Source: Pleurodeles waltl (taxonomy: Eukaryota; Chordata; Amphibia; Caudata; Salamandridae). From it: a DNA stretch of 64,000 nucleotides. The stretch is from positions 170,981,272 to 171,045,271 of the forward strand of contig NC_090450.1 of the NCBI RefSeq assembly GCF_031143425.1. The letters are read 5' to 3'. The notes under the pieces were generated by a model. That model saw nothing but the letters and a program-made list of their open reading frames with translations. It made no database searches and was not told the origin of the DNA. The stretch's first letter is position 1, and every line of letters begins with the position of its first letter. Below are positions 34,960 through 47,474 of the stretch, one piece after another. The position numbers were made by a program, and so were the translations under genes.

Positions 34960-35800
34960 TTTAGGTCGAGCGCGCAAGAGCTTTTCAACCCATTCTGAGT
35001 ATTCTGTGAGCTTTTAACCACGCTCATCACTCACTCGTTCGTGGGCTTGCTTTTCAAAAATCTCTTGATGTCATTGGTAAATGCTTTACATTTGTCCCGC
35101 CTTGGGGCAGTTTTGTTACTGCCTTGCAGACTGACCCGGTTACATTTTGTCTTCTCTCTCTCCTTCGCTCTCATGGTGGCCACTGCGCTTTGAAGTTTCA
35201 TACAGGCGTACTCAACTGGTGGCGTTGGAGCGTTTGCATGATTACCAGTTAACACATTGTTTCTTTAATCTCTCCTTCACGCTCCGTGGTGACCATGCCA
35301 CCTTCAAGTTTCATGAAGTGTGAACTTGCTTTGTTTGCATTCTGTGTGTGTCTGTGTTTAAAACATAAGCCCTTGCGTTTTTCTTTTAATGACATATCTC
35401 TCACATTCATATGTTAGAACGTCGAGCTCCTGTGCATTTTTTGAGACTGACAAAATAAATTTTAAACAAAACTGGCCACTTAAGTGAGGCTTTATATTGG
35501 CATGGGCAGTGTAAAAGTGGTATCTGAAGTCTCTGCCTCTTTGGCACAAGGCACTTAAGTGCTGGGGCTGTCGAACGCCAAGAGGTTTGACGCAGCGCAT
35601 TCGTAAGACTCGCTGTTGCTGTGATTCCAAAGTGGTACAACAGCGTATCTCTGTAAGGATTCATGCTAAGACCTACCAGAGGGAAAAGTCCATTAGCATT
35701 TTAAGCACAAGCATCATACTGGTATCCAGGCGCAACACGAATCTGAAAAGTTGCTGGTGCAATGATGGCTTCTTCTATAGACGTTCTTTGTATCTGCTGC
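34960..35800. repeat. Cluster of GC-richer repeat-like sequence with internal duplication
   Basis: Base composition shifts from the surroundings. Within it, 35155-35200 (CTCTCTCCTTCGCTCTC, ATGGTGGCC, AAGTTTCAT) recurs diverged at 35269-35314 (ATCTCTCCTTCACGCTCC, GTGGTGACC, AAGTTTCAT), an offset of 114 bp. The part 35440-35620 (ACTGGCCACTTAAGTGAGG, GGCACAAGGCACTTAAG) also has the look of a dispersed repeat, with short internal palindromes. There are no coding domains. The idea that this is a salamander SINE or satellite derivative is inference. Confidence 0.4.
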
Positions 35801-38505
35801 CTAACTGACGTTACGTGCACTTAGACGGTACAAGAAAGGTCCGTGGCACGCAATGTTTGTTTGTTCTTCATGTTGGAAGAGGCCATGAGATTTTGTAACA
35901 TTCATGCGGACGAACTGTTTGAATCGAGGACAATCGCAATATTTTGCATTTCTTGTGCTTATAAAAGCATGAATTATATTTTTCAAACATTTGCCAGTGC
36001 AGTAGCAAATCCAATACACAGTGATCAAGGGGAGTTAAATGAGGCCACGATACGCTTATAAATGCTTTTTAAAACGCTAAAAATAGTGCAAATGTTGAGC
36101 AATTTAATTTCATTACACCAGGGAAACAGAACCAATTGGAGGCATTTGATTACGTCCTTGTGCTGTTGTGTATTCTACAGTTATGGGTTGCTCTGGAGAA
36201 GATGACACGGCTCTCCCACCTTCATTTCACTCAAGGCATATCAGTTTCAGGAGCGCCGTGCTTTTGAATGGTATCATTACAGCTGGGTTTCCTGCAAAAT
36301 GGCGGCTGCTGCCTCCGAGGCTCTTGCTGTGCCTCTTCATGCTATGGGTTTACTCAGCAATGATATTCTGGGATTATTTATGTTAATGAATATCCCGTTG
36401 TGGATAACCCTTTCCAGTAAACCCAGTGCATACTAAAGGAGATTAAGATGTTAAGTGAATATCACCAAGGTTGGGTAAAAAAATAAAATAATAACTATTA
36501 ACTTAAACTCTCTGCACCATCAACATGCCTCACAGCCTTTAAAAATGATGATGGTGTAGCTCCCATGGCTGCTATTGTGATGTAAAAAGGGGGGAGTTTC
36601 AGTTGCGATGTATTTTCCTCACATATTGCTTACATATATATTGAAATAGATAAGAATCAACATCAACTATTTTAGGATCAGGAAGGTTATGTTACAAGTG
36701 ACTGACCAGGAACAGACGTACAGCAGGGTAAACATGGTTATTGTTTTAGACATCAGGTCACTCTTCCGAGATTGGCAATTTCAGTGTGCATTACCATAAA
36801 AACAAATATTTCAAAATTAATCCAGTCATGCCAGTGGTTTAAATCTGCGATTCACCAAGATATTTTTTTTTACTTTGCTGTGAATGCAGAGGATAAACTG
36901 CGCAAAAAAAAAAAAAAAAAGTCCTCTCTGGCTGACATACTTTTTAAATCAAAGGACTAAAGATGATACAGATTCAACACACTAAGCATACAGCCTGTAA
37001 AAAAGGTTTAGGCAAGATATTATGGTGCAAGGACTATCTAACAAAGCTACATCACAGCAAAGTGTACCTTGGTATTTTTTTTTCCTTACGTCAAGCGCAG
37101 AATCTCTAGTTTACCTCCCAATGAAAATCAGCATTGCTGTCTCGGAAGAAAATGAGTTCCAGATTAGGGAGGATACATACATTCAAGAAGTCTACCTATT
37201 AAAACAAGAGAGGACCACCCAAATGATCCCATTAAGAAAATATTAGATCAGAGGATGTTGTAGCCACATGTGAAAGTTGGACACCAGATTGCCCAAATTA
37301 TTGCAAGATATTAAGGTGAAGTTCAGAAGTAAAATACTGCGCGTCTCGAGAGGGAGGGAAAGGCTCACGGATACAGCCAACGTTAAATGCCACCTTTAAT
37401 ACCTCGTTGTTCAGGGCATTAGCACCACTGTAAACTTAGACAATGGAGAGCTTTCACATGGTCGTACGAAATAGTAGTTTTGACTTGTCCCTGGGCAAAC
37501 TTATTTCAGGCAATTATCCCAAGAAAGAGGAGGAATAATTTTTAATGGCAGTTATCCTCACTGTGTCTAGCAAGTTGAATACTCAGGATGTTGATGTATT
37601 AAATGTGTACAGCTATGCTAGATGTCGCAGACCTGCTAGATTGGAAACCAAGGTCTACAGAACAAGAATAGCACAGCAGGATTCCTTTAGCGAAAGATAG
37701 CGAGGCCCAACTCTATGTAAACAATCAAATAGAAGGAAATGGGGAAGCAAGTGATCTGTTAATTGCACAACGAGCATCGAACATGGACATTCTACAAAGC
37801 GGAATTGGTGAATTGCTGTGAAATCACTTTTGTTATGATAAGCTCTTACATGGCAGATACATCAATGGCCACATTATGGGCAGCCATGAAAAATTAAGAT
37901 ATTACCTTGAGGTATAGCCTAGAATTTTTATGTGTAAAAAATACTTTTCCAAATACGGAAACACTCACTACAAATTAATTTTAGAAATTCATTGAGCAAA
38001 ACATAACAGCCTTCCTTATTTTATGCGGCTATTCGGTGTTCTACTTCTAATAAAGCGTTACCACATCACGATTATCACTACGAGTCAAAAGACTTCAATT
38101 TTGTTAACTTTCAGCTCTTAGGTGGTAGGCTTACTCCAAAATGCGGGAATCTGTTCTTATTTGAAACACCCATTTGAAACCTTAAGGTAATCAGTCTAGT
38201 TTTAGACATCAGAACTACACCTTGTTGTAATTACAAGTACTTCCTTGAAGTCATTTCCAATATTTTCAAGGGTTAAGGGTCATTGTTGCTAGCACAATTC
38301 ACTTAGCGGGCTACAACTTTCGTTACAATAGATTTGTACTGTACAGCAAACCATCTCCTTGTTTGCATCATCCCTCTGCATCATGAAAACTAGTGCATGT
38401 TTTATTGGTCACTTATTTGAGGGGAAACCATTTACATGCATTTAAATTAAATACAGTAACTAAATAATCGTTCATAAGCATCTATTACGAAGAAGCAAAA
38501 AAAAA

Positions 38506-38547
38506 TGTATCTATATATATATATATATATAGATATATCTATCTATC

Positions 38548-38595
<48 letters not shown>
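38506..38595 (+). repeat. Compound microsatellite (TA)n-(TCTA)n-(CA)n
   Basis: About 10 TA units, then GATA/TCTA units, then about 21 uninterrupted AC units from 38553 to 38595. Confidence 0.95.
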
Positions 38596-38599
<4 letters not shown>

Positions 38600-40867
38600 T
38601 CAGTTTCTTGGGCAACTACTAACAAGATTCTATACACCATACATTTCACATTTGGTTCTTATTTGTCACTTGGGTCAGTGGCATGTCAACACAACACAGG
38701 GCGAACTGGAGGGGGGCAGGGGAGTGAGGAGCAGAATCACTGATTAATCTATAGATTAAGTGATGTAATTAAATGTGATAAGGACACAGCCTTGGCTACC
38801 CATCTTCTGGCTATATCAGGCGTTATGAATAGGCTGGGTTTAAAGTTGATCACGCTATGTATATTCCTGTAATATTTCCACCGAACCCTTACTATAGGCT
38901 GAAGAAACCACCCACTCCAACTAGAGGAATATTAAGTACACAAGTGATCCTGTCTGAAGTGCACCCCAATGACTCCCAACAGTAGTTCTTCTCTCTGCCC
39001 ATATTTAAGTCTAAAACCACTAACTGGAGTGTGTGTTAAGTAGGATACGTTGTTTTGGATTGAAGGCAAGGGAGGAAGGCTTTTTTTTTGCAAATTTAAC
39101 ACAAAACACATCTACCCTCCATTCCAGAGCATGGACCAGTCAAATAGACCGTCTGTCCTGGTACCAACTAGCTTATGCACTGAACTTGGAAAAATCACAC
39201 AGCATTGTTCATAACTTACCATGGCTCTGACCAAGTAAGTGCAAATACCAATAGTGGGAGAAGGTTCCCAGTCCCACCGACTCAGATCCTCAATCCCTGA
39301 CAGCTGCAGTATTCAAGCACTTTCACTGGCTGACATAACATAAGAATGAATTTAGACTATGAAGTGAACATCTAGGCCCTACACTGCAGAATAAGCCAAC
39401 CATCACCTTCATCAAGCGTCACCTTTCTGATTTCCGGTATCAGTCAGAAAGACTATCAAATATCACATTATGTACTGCACATGAAGGTCCAAACTATCCT
39501 TGCAAAATGCCCCCTAAGGAAGTAACTACTTTCCACGCATTTATCTGCTTTCTACTACTTAACTTAATCAGATCCTATGCACGTTTGGATCGTCCGAACA
39601 CTTCTGCTTTAAAAAATATATATTTTTGTTTTAACTATGTGGTCATAGGCTGTACAAAGCAATAATGGCGGACAAGGCTAATTTTACTTTGTTCACAAAC
39701 AGATTTCTACCACAATTCTCTCCCTACCCATCGCCATCGCCATATTGTTACTATCCAGTCAAGTCTCCAAAGGCAGGCGATGACTTTCTTTCAGCCTACC
39801 ATGCTAGTTGTTGTACTGAGGACTATTTAATCGTCCAGGTGAAACCAGACACTTTAGTTGTGCCATCACCAATCTAGTCATGGGACAATAGTGACAGTTG
39901 AGGTTGTCAGCTGAGACAGGCATGCACCAAGCAACAGGAAAGACAGGCAGGGGTAGGAAACATACAATGGGAATTTTTTAAAAAGGGAAATGACATGCAG
40001 GTCTCTTACTCAAAACCACCTCTGGCCCAGCTATCTGCCCGATGGCTTAGCTATTCATCCACAGCCCAGGCATTTGCCCCATTCTGTCCAACACACTACT
40101 GCTTGCCTACCTGCCCTTCACAACACTAGTTACTGTCAATGGCCATCTCCGATTGCATCCCAGCCTGTTCTTATTTTTTGTCATGCTTCACATTTGTCTA
40201 CAGTTTAGTCTGCGTCCTAGTATGCCCAGATGCCTCAAATAGGCTTATAGAAATATTCAGTAGTCCTGGGTTCCACTATCATTACTGATCCTTTTTTTCA
40301 GCCCCCCACTGTATCTGAGCACCAGTCCAGCGAAGACAACAACTCTGCCCAATTTACAAAGCTTCAGGTTTGCATTCAAATGCTCTATTTTCACAAATGT
40401 GTTTCGTACATCTGTGGATGGTTGTTTCGAGTTGTATTTCCAGGAAGATAGCAAATGAAATGAGTGTTTTAGGATCGGATCACGCATGGCAATGGGGCTG
40501 AAATACAGGGCTGTACATAATAGGTGAGAGGCGAAGGGAGGCTTTTAAGACTATCAAGGAAGGGTGGATGCAGGCTGGTTTGGAGCCCATCTGCGCTGGG
40601 TTGTCTATGCGTAAGGTCAGGGAGGGTTGAAGCTGGATCCTGCTGCAACAAGAGTCTGGAAAAAGTCTGGTAGGGTGCTTAGTTTTAGGTGATTTGAGAG
40701 AATTGACAACATTCGGATGTCTAGAGAATGTTTTGCAGTGACTTGGAAAGGAACAGCAAACAATCTCCAGTTCTCTTCTACACTGATGTTCTTTGAGGGC
40801 TCATAAGATCAGGGAACAAGCAAGTAATGCAAGCTGAGTGTCAGACAAGCATGAATGGAGACAGTAT

Positions 40868-40869
<2 letters not shown>

Positions 40870-40900
<31 letters not shown>
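40870..40900 (+). repeat. Poly(G) run, 31 bp
   Basis: Thirty-one consecutive G residues, able to fold into G-quadruplexes. Homopolymer length from sequencing is unreliable at this size, so the exact count is uncertain. Confidence 0.85.
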
Positions 40901-40901
<1 letters not shown>

Positions 40902-43900
40902 GTAAGGAAATGTGTTTGTTGAATTGAGGAAAGAAGACAGTGGAGCAGGCATTGAAAAGAGGAATTTTGACATGGGAGCCCAGAACTCAGGTTGTCATTG
41001 CTATTGTGGCACTAGCTATTGTAGCAAAACATTTTACCAGGTCTTGAACGTACGGATGGAACAAGACATTTTCCAAATATTCACTTAGGGTACAGTATGT
41101 ACAGGATGGAGACTGCAGGGCACTGGGAGCAGTGGACAAGAATTTCAGGACTGAAACGGCTCTGGAACACTTACACATCAGTGTGTGTTGAGGGACAGCA
41201 AGGCTGATGGTGACCAATAGGACATGGGTGGAGTAGGCCGTAAAAGTTGAAAAGAAAGTGTGGTGAGGACGCCACCAAGCAGTCGGTTTCCCAAAGTCCC
41301 AGAGGCAGCTAAACTTGCGTGTAATATTGCCATCTATAGATGGCCCACTGCGTGCAACCGGGAGTGAGTTGAGAGGCCCAGTTCACAAGGAGGTTGAGAG
41401 CACACCTCTTCTGTTTCCACCGGCGATACACTGCATTAGCAGGATAAGAGAAAGAACTGATGAGGATTGGGGGCACTACAGGACAGCTGAACATACGAAA
41501 GGCAGGCATCTTATTAATATTCGTGATTCAGGCAGGAGACTCAAATACAAGCTGTCGCCACAACGGCATTCCTAAATATCACATTTATCTGTTCCCAAAT
41601 TTACACTAGTTTTCAGAATTAGGATCTTACAAGGTCATCCTGGAAACACTGGAAAGGTAAGCCTAAAACTACACTTAGAACAGAACATGGATCCAACAAT
41701 AAAGAAGGACGCCTGACAGATGCCCACAGCCCAAACAGCACTCCAAATTAACATAACCCCATACATACCATACTAGACAAACTGTACAATTTAACTGCAC
41801 AACTATGCCGTATATATTTCAGTGTCAACGTGCTTACAATAATCACTTAAGAAAAAACTTCCACACAACATTAGTCAGAACACATTGTACACACTCCACA
41901 CTGTACACATATACCAGTTAGGTTGAAGTCAACAACATCAACCAATAGCACTATATTACTGGTTGATTGCACGAGAGAACAAATTAAAATAGAAGCAAGG
42001 CCTACTCAGTAAGGCCAAAAAGCAAATAGGTCGATACCTGAAGTCCACAGAACCTATTAATATGCACATGAAGAAACCTTCAACACAAACCTTAAACTTA
42101 CATTACCCGCCATGCCAACGTAAAACTTAAGAATGCATTTGTCTCCCTTACAACCTACCAAACTAGACAACCACAGAACCAAAACCTTACAAAGGGCAAC
42201 TATTAAGAATTCCTTGCGTGCCTTCCATATAGAAATGTAACAAATATCTATTCTATAACCGAAGCAATGTTATTTCTAAATAACTTTCAAAGATTTCAAT
42301 CCTCTTAACTCATCTAGCCAGGAACGGATGCTTCTAAAACCTCAGGGTTACACCCTGTACTTTGCAAACTGTGCCCATATACCAGAGAGACCTGCTTCTT
42401 ACAGTAAAGACCTGCTTACTGTCACATGTAGCAGCTGGGTTTTGAGAATAGTTTTGAAACACAGTTATTCATAGCCCAAGACAACAAACTGTTACAATCA
42501 CTACTCCTTCCCGAACACAACCAGCATGCGCAATATCCCATAAACAGGCCTTCATTTGATACTTATCAGTAACCAACATTATGCACCGTATTTCCATACA
42601 TCTTCAAATGGTCATCAATGCATATCATTCATCGTGTTCAAAAAGCAGCAGAGCAAAGCTCTGCCAAACCAATGGCACTGTCACCCACCACCGAAGACTC
42701 AATTCTGATAAATCCAGCCTAAACACATCATCCTTCAATGCACACCTTGCTACATCCCGATTATCTCGTAAAGGTATTGAACATTTCACTCTGGCTGAGC
42801 AATTAACCGCCAAATGCAAAAAACATCTTCAGTACAGCTGCACATGAACATAGGACTCTATACCAACCTCAGAGTGAGCACAATTTACCTTCACTAGACA
42901 CGAATCCTTTCTAAACTAGTCATTGAACATACGCTATGCTGTTTATAAGATACTATTGAAATTGTAGTCCATGCTACACAACTGCATGTAATAGAACCAT
43001 TAGATGTCAAAACATAGTAGACTTCATCACTTGTGTGACATGTTGCACCCTCAAAGTCTTAGATGACTGCAAAAACATGAAAGGAGCATTCCCCGACATC
43101 ACAACCAATCAGCTTTTAACGTCCGGATGCTCAAACTAAAAGATTCTGGACTGAGTCTACTCAGCCACATGCAATCACACCTGCCAACCCCCAAAAGAGG
43201 TTGGTAGGAGCTACACAAAACCATATCATCAAGCACATCTAAAGCTACTGAATGTTCAAATCATTCAGGAATCTCCCCACCAGCACTTAAATAGATTTTC
43301 TTGGCAGCCTCATTCAACACTGACACTAGAAGAACCTGCAGTCTACACTGAACTATACCCTCCAGACATAAGTAGCCAGAAAGGCCATGACCGTTGAAGC
43401 CCTGTTTCATAAAGTAATAAATAAAAGAAGTTCCCAGACCACAAAAACACCATTAGAGAATAGAAATGTTAGCAACCACAAATATAAGACCATCTGGTGT
43501 ACCAGCAGGACAAGGCCCAGACTACCAGACCATCATCTCATGAGCCCCTACCTGAAGCAAGGAGCTCTTTCAGACCATCAGTGAGCCAAACATAAGACTC
43601 ACCACTAAAAAATGTTAACAATGCACAATTATACACATTGTCAAGGGCAAGGGTGTGCGGATGAGTGGTGAAGAACTGAGGGGAAAAAAAATGTCAAAGA
43701 AAAATTCTTCATCCCCATACCTTGCCACAACTCACTAAAAATGACTGCTTTTAACAAACATGCCTGCTGAAAATCTATTCTGTGGCTACTTGTGTCATCC
43801 CGTCTACAAAGAACATCATCACAGACAAAACATCAGTGTAACCTTCCTGGGATAGGCCAAGAAGTGCATAAAACCACATACGGACAAATGAAGAGCACTG

Positions 43901-44065
43901 CCATCCTTCAAGACAACCAGTCTTATGCAGGCTACAATACAAGATCGCAACAATTCAAGGGGTTAACAAGGATTTTGAACAGCAGACACTGGTGATTCCG
44001 CCATCACACAACCACCTATACCTCTCTGCAGAGGTCAACACTCCCAACCACTTGACTGTCAACAC

Positions 44066-44160
44066 CCTTTTATTATTTTTATACAGCACAGACTTGGTAC
44101 CAAGGGATCAGAGCGCTTTGCAATACAGTCGAAACTCATCGATAACAAGTGGATAATACA
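44066..44160. repeat. Dispersed-repeat-like segment
   Basis: The text TATTATTTTTATACAGCACAG, CAAGGGATCAGAGCGCTTTGC resembles the tail segment (TATAGCGC...CAAAGCGCTTTACA style) seen in many short interspersed repeats of fish and amphibians. There is no body or tRNA-like head recognised. This is pattern memory, not a search result. Confidence 0.3.
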
Positions 44161-44634
44161 AAAGAAACACCCTTGAAGGAGTGAGAACCAGGATACTCCT
44201 GCCAGGTGATAGTGCCTTTAGCTAAAGGAAAATATATACATCACCCGGTCAGTCTGTACACCACGGCACACAAACAGGATGTCACCTTGTCAAAAACAAT
44301 TTCAACCTTTAGAATGGAGTCTTCGGGCTGAAAAGAATGTCATAAGTACGAGGATGAATGAATATTCAAAGAGTGGGTGCTCCAAACTGCTGTATTCCCT
44401 GCTGGTTGGCTTTTGGTGGTACCATGCAGGACAGGAACTCTTGAAGACTGCGTGACTACAGAGCTTGTCCTCCTCCCGAGACTTTATGGAGCCTTGATTA
44501 CCAATGTGTAGTTGTAAGCATAGGGAAATACCGTCATGGTTTGTACAAGCATACTTCCACAAGTGTAAAAAGTCCACACTATTGTCCTATTAGGTGGCAA
44601 AATTTACCATTATTTTGAAGGGATTAAAGAGGTT

Positions 44635-44685
44635 CTGAAGAAAGCCCAATGACCCAGATAGCAGAGAACAAAGCTGAAACATGTC
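44635..44685 (+). ncRNA. Weak hammerhead-ribozyme-like motif
   Basis: CTGAAGA at 44635-44641 and GAAAC at 44676-44680 followed by GTC at 44683-44685 are in the order and spacing of a type I hammerhead core (CUGANGA, stem II, GAAA, short stem III, NUH). Stem II can form only three pairs (AGC with GCT, with one bulged A). Stem I is poor. Penelope-like retroelements of vertebrates carry such minimal hammerheads. If real, this is a decayed copy. Confidence 0.2.
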
Positions 44686-44699
44686 GAACAGTGGCTTTT

Positions 44700-47474
44700 G
44701 GGTCATAATATACCTTAACAAAGCCACCTTTTTATTTTGATTTTAACCTTGACAAATGTACTCATAATAAAAAAAGGGGTATAGAGGAACCAGCAGTAAA
44801 TCATCATCAAGTAAAAATCAGTTAGAATATAAGTGCTCTAACAATCTGCATGGAGCCGGGCCACTCACAATAGATGTAGTGGGTGAGAATCCGATGATCA
44901 AGTATGCCACCGGAGGTACATGTGGATGAAGAGCCTATAACAATTCGCTAACAGATTCCCAGGGTCTTCTAAGAACCATCCGGCACAGAATAATGAAGGT
45001 AGAAGCACCCTCTCAATGTAGTAGGAATTGACGTACACAGGTAAGCTGAGGGTATGATATGGTAATAGCTTCTCTTTCCCCCTTAGTGTACACTAATATC
45101 TGAAGAGATCATTTGTTTATGACATCCAAAGAAGTGTCCTGCCTTTTTACAATCCTTGATTTAATGGCTATGGCATACCATCAACTTCAACGTTCTAAAG
45201 GTAAATTTTGTGAAAGCAAGATAAAGAAACAAGGTCAAAGTTCATACTCAGCTATAACCTTCAATTGCTGTAAACCCAAAGCACTCAAAAATATAAACAT
45301 TTAATCAAAATAAATGAAAAAGAGGAGGGTGGGGGGGGGGGGGGGGGATGAGGATATGACCGCATCTCTTAATATCTGCTGCGTTGAGCAAAAGGAAGCC
45401 TACTGTACTGTGCAAGATCAAAATTTCCAAAGAATCTGCACAATATGCACAGCAGCTTTGACATACTGGCGATCAGTCACTGCCCAAAAGTCATCTACGG
45501 AGAAGACCGCATGCTGCTAGGCACACAAAACATGGAGCACTACCTCCTTCCAGATGTAACAAACTTCCCCCACCAACTGAGCTTCAAGAAGAAGCAGAAG
45601 CACATTGACTTAAAATGAAGGGTGTTTTATGAAGCTTGAACGTTTTCACAGTTGGAAATGCACCTAAATTAAACTATGTTTTTGCCACCTTAACACTCTC
45701 AACACGATGAAATCAGACAGGAACATTAGTAAAATGTTCAGGAACAATAGTAATGTGCTATTGAATGGCACTTAAGTGCTAATTTCACCTACCTGGGCAT
45801 AATTATAGGGTAGTGTGGATGTAACCTCAAGTAGTGGCCCACTCATCCTTTTCTCTCCATATTTTGTGGTGAGAATATTTACCAGTCTACAGTAAGACTT
45901 GGCAGTACGCACTTTATCTGGGAGTACTACTACTTTATCTGTCTTGCAGCCTCTCCCTTTTTGACCCTCTCCATTGTATTTTCCGGGTTGCTTAGCACTG
46001 TACTTTCTCACTTGTACGGCTCCTTAACTCCTTTTTGGTAAAGTATTCCTATTCTTCATAGCTAGGTTTGTGCTTTAAAGACTACAAATGTGCTTGTGTA
46101 TAAATGTTTAATATCTAACTCAGTGCGGTCCATGATTTACCTTACCTTAGGGAAGGTTAAATTACACATCTTCCCTTCCTAATCAGTATAACCCAGGAGA
46201 GTGAACGTTTATATGCTAAGGCAGGGCAGGTTTATGATATGAAATACATTAAAAAAAAGAAAACTCAGCCCTTCTGCCATAACAAAAGGCAACACTGTCA
46301 TAATAGAAACACCAGAAGCCCTGGAAAACTGCATCTTATCACAGGATCAAGCCGTGCAGGGGCTTGCCAAAAGGAAACCGACCAAGATTCTTTTCTAGGC
46401 CCATAGTAGATTCCCCCCCTCTGCAGTCCTATTAATATCAAGAGGTCACAGATTTAATGTTTAGAAATAAACTTACAAAGGAGGTTCAAACATGGAACTT
46501 GTCCGGAGATTCCACCACTCTAGCTTCTCCTGGAATTAACAGAAAGCAAATAAAATTGTGGTCACCTCTCATGGCCAGCAATGCAACAGCAAGGAAAGGT
46601 AATGAGCCTTTAGGCTCTCTGAACCCTCCAAGTTAAGTAAGCAGAGCTGGAGATTTTAGGAGGAAATTGGAAACCAGACCTTTATTTTCCCAAGAAGGAA
46701 AAGTGTCAACTGGTTATTTGCTAGGATGCAAGAAAGGGATCTGCTTCCCTCGCAGACAGGGTAAGTTTAGAATGTAAGCAACTTGACTTGTGTACAAGTG
46801 CTCAATCTGCGAAGAGGGCATCAACCAACAAGACAAGGAGTGTCAATTGGACTGCCTCCAGTACCGTGACCTTAGTGAAAGCCTGGATGGCTGGGCAAAA
46901 GGACCCACCCATTTGCAGAGCACAACATTAGTTTTGTCATCATCTTCAAGTCCTACTGCACAAGATAAGATTTAAGACGTGCAAGAGTCAAAGAACTAGT
47001 TTGGCTCAAGGTTAAAACGCAGCAGCTGAATCTTTGAATAATTTTCTGTGTATATCCAACTTTATGCATTCCGACACAGGAGCTAGGGTTAAACGAGATA
47101 TGAGGACAACCGGAAGAAGTGGGCTCTGGATGTGAAGGGGATCAAAACAAGGGCAAATTACACCTGCTTACATATGGGAGGCTTCACTCTGCTGGCAGTC
47201 ATGTGGTGAAGGTAACTGAAGTTGCTGCTTCTGGAGGCGACATTACTAGAAGAAAAGGTCTTCAATGTAAGGTAGGTGTTTCACCATCAATCAAAAAGGG
47301 AGGGGGGGCCCAAGAGGGGAGGGACAGAAGCAAACTAGGATTTGAATCGGCTTCCTGTTTCTATAAAGCCTGATCAAAAGGTGAGTGAGCCACGCAAATC
47401 TCAATACCAGAGTCTTGCCTCGGAAACCCTCAACCACAGATAAATATTATTTTTGCTGGGGTGACATAGTAGAT
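44700..47474. other. Non-coding stretch
   Basis: No recognisable coding region. A poly(G) run lies at 45331-45347. Confidence 0.55.
45331..45347 (+). repeat. Poly(G) run, 17 bp
   Basis: Uninterrupted G homopolymer after GAGGAGGGT. Confidence 0.9.

Larger units (their letters stand above)
35801..44040. other. Non-coding stretch with simple repeats
   Basis: Contains poly(A) at 36904-36920, the compound microsatellite at 38506-38595 and the G31 run at 40870-40900. No coding region recognised; short frames are chance. Confidence 0.55.
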
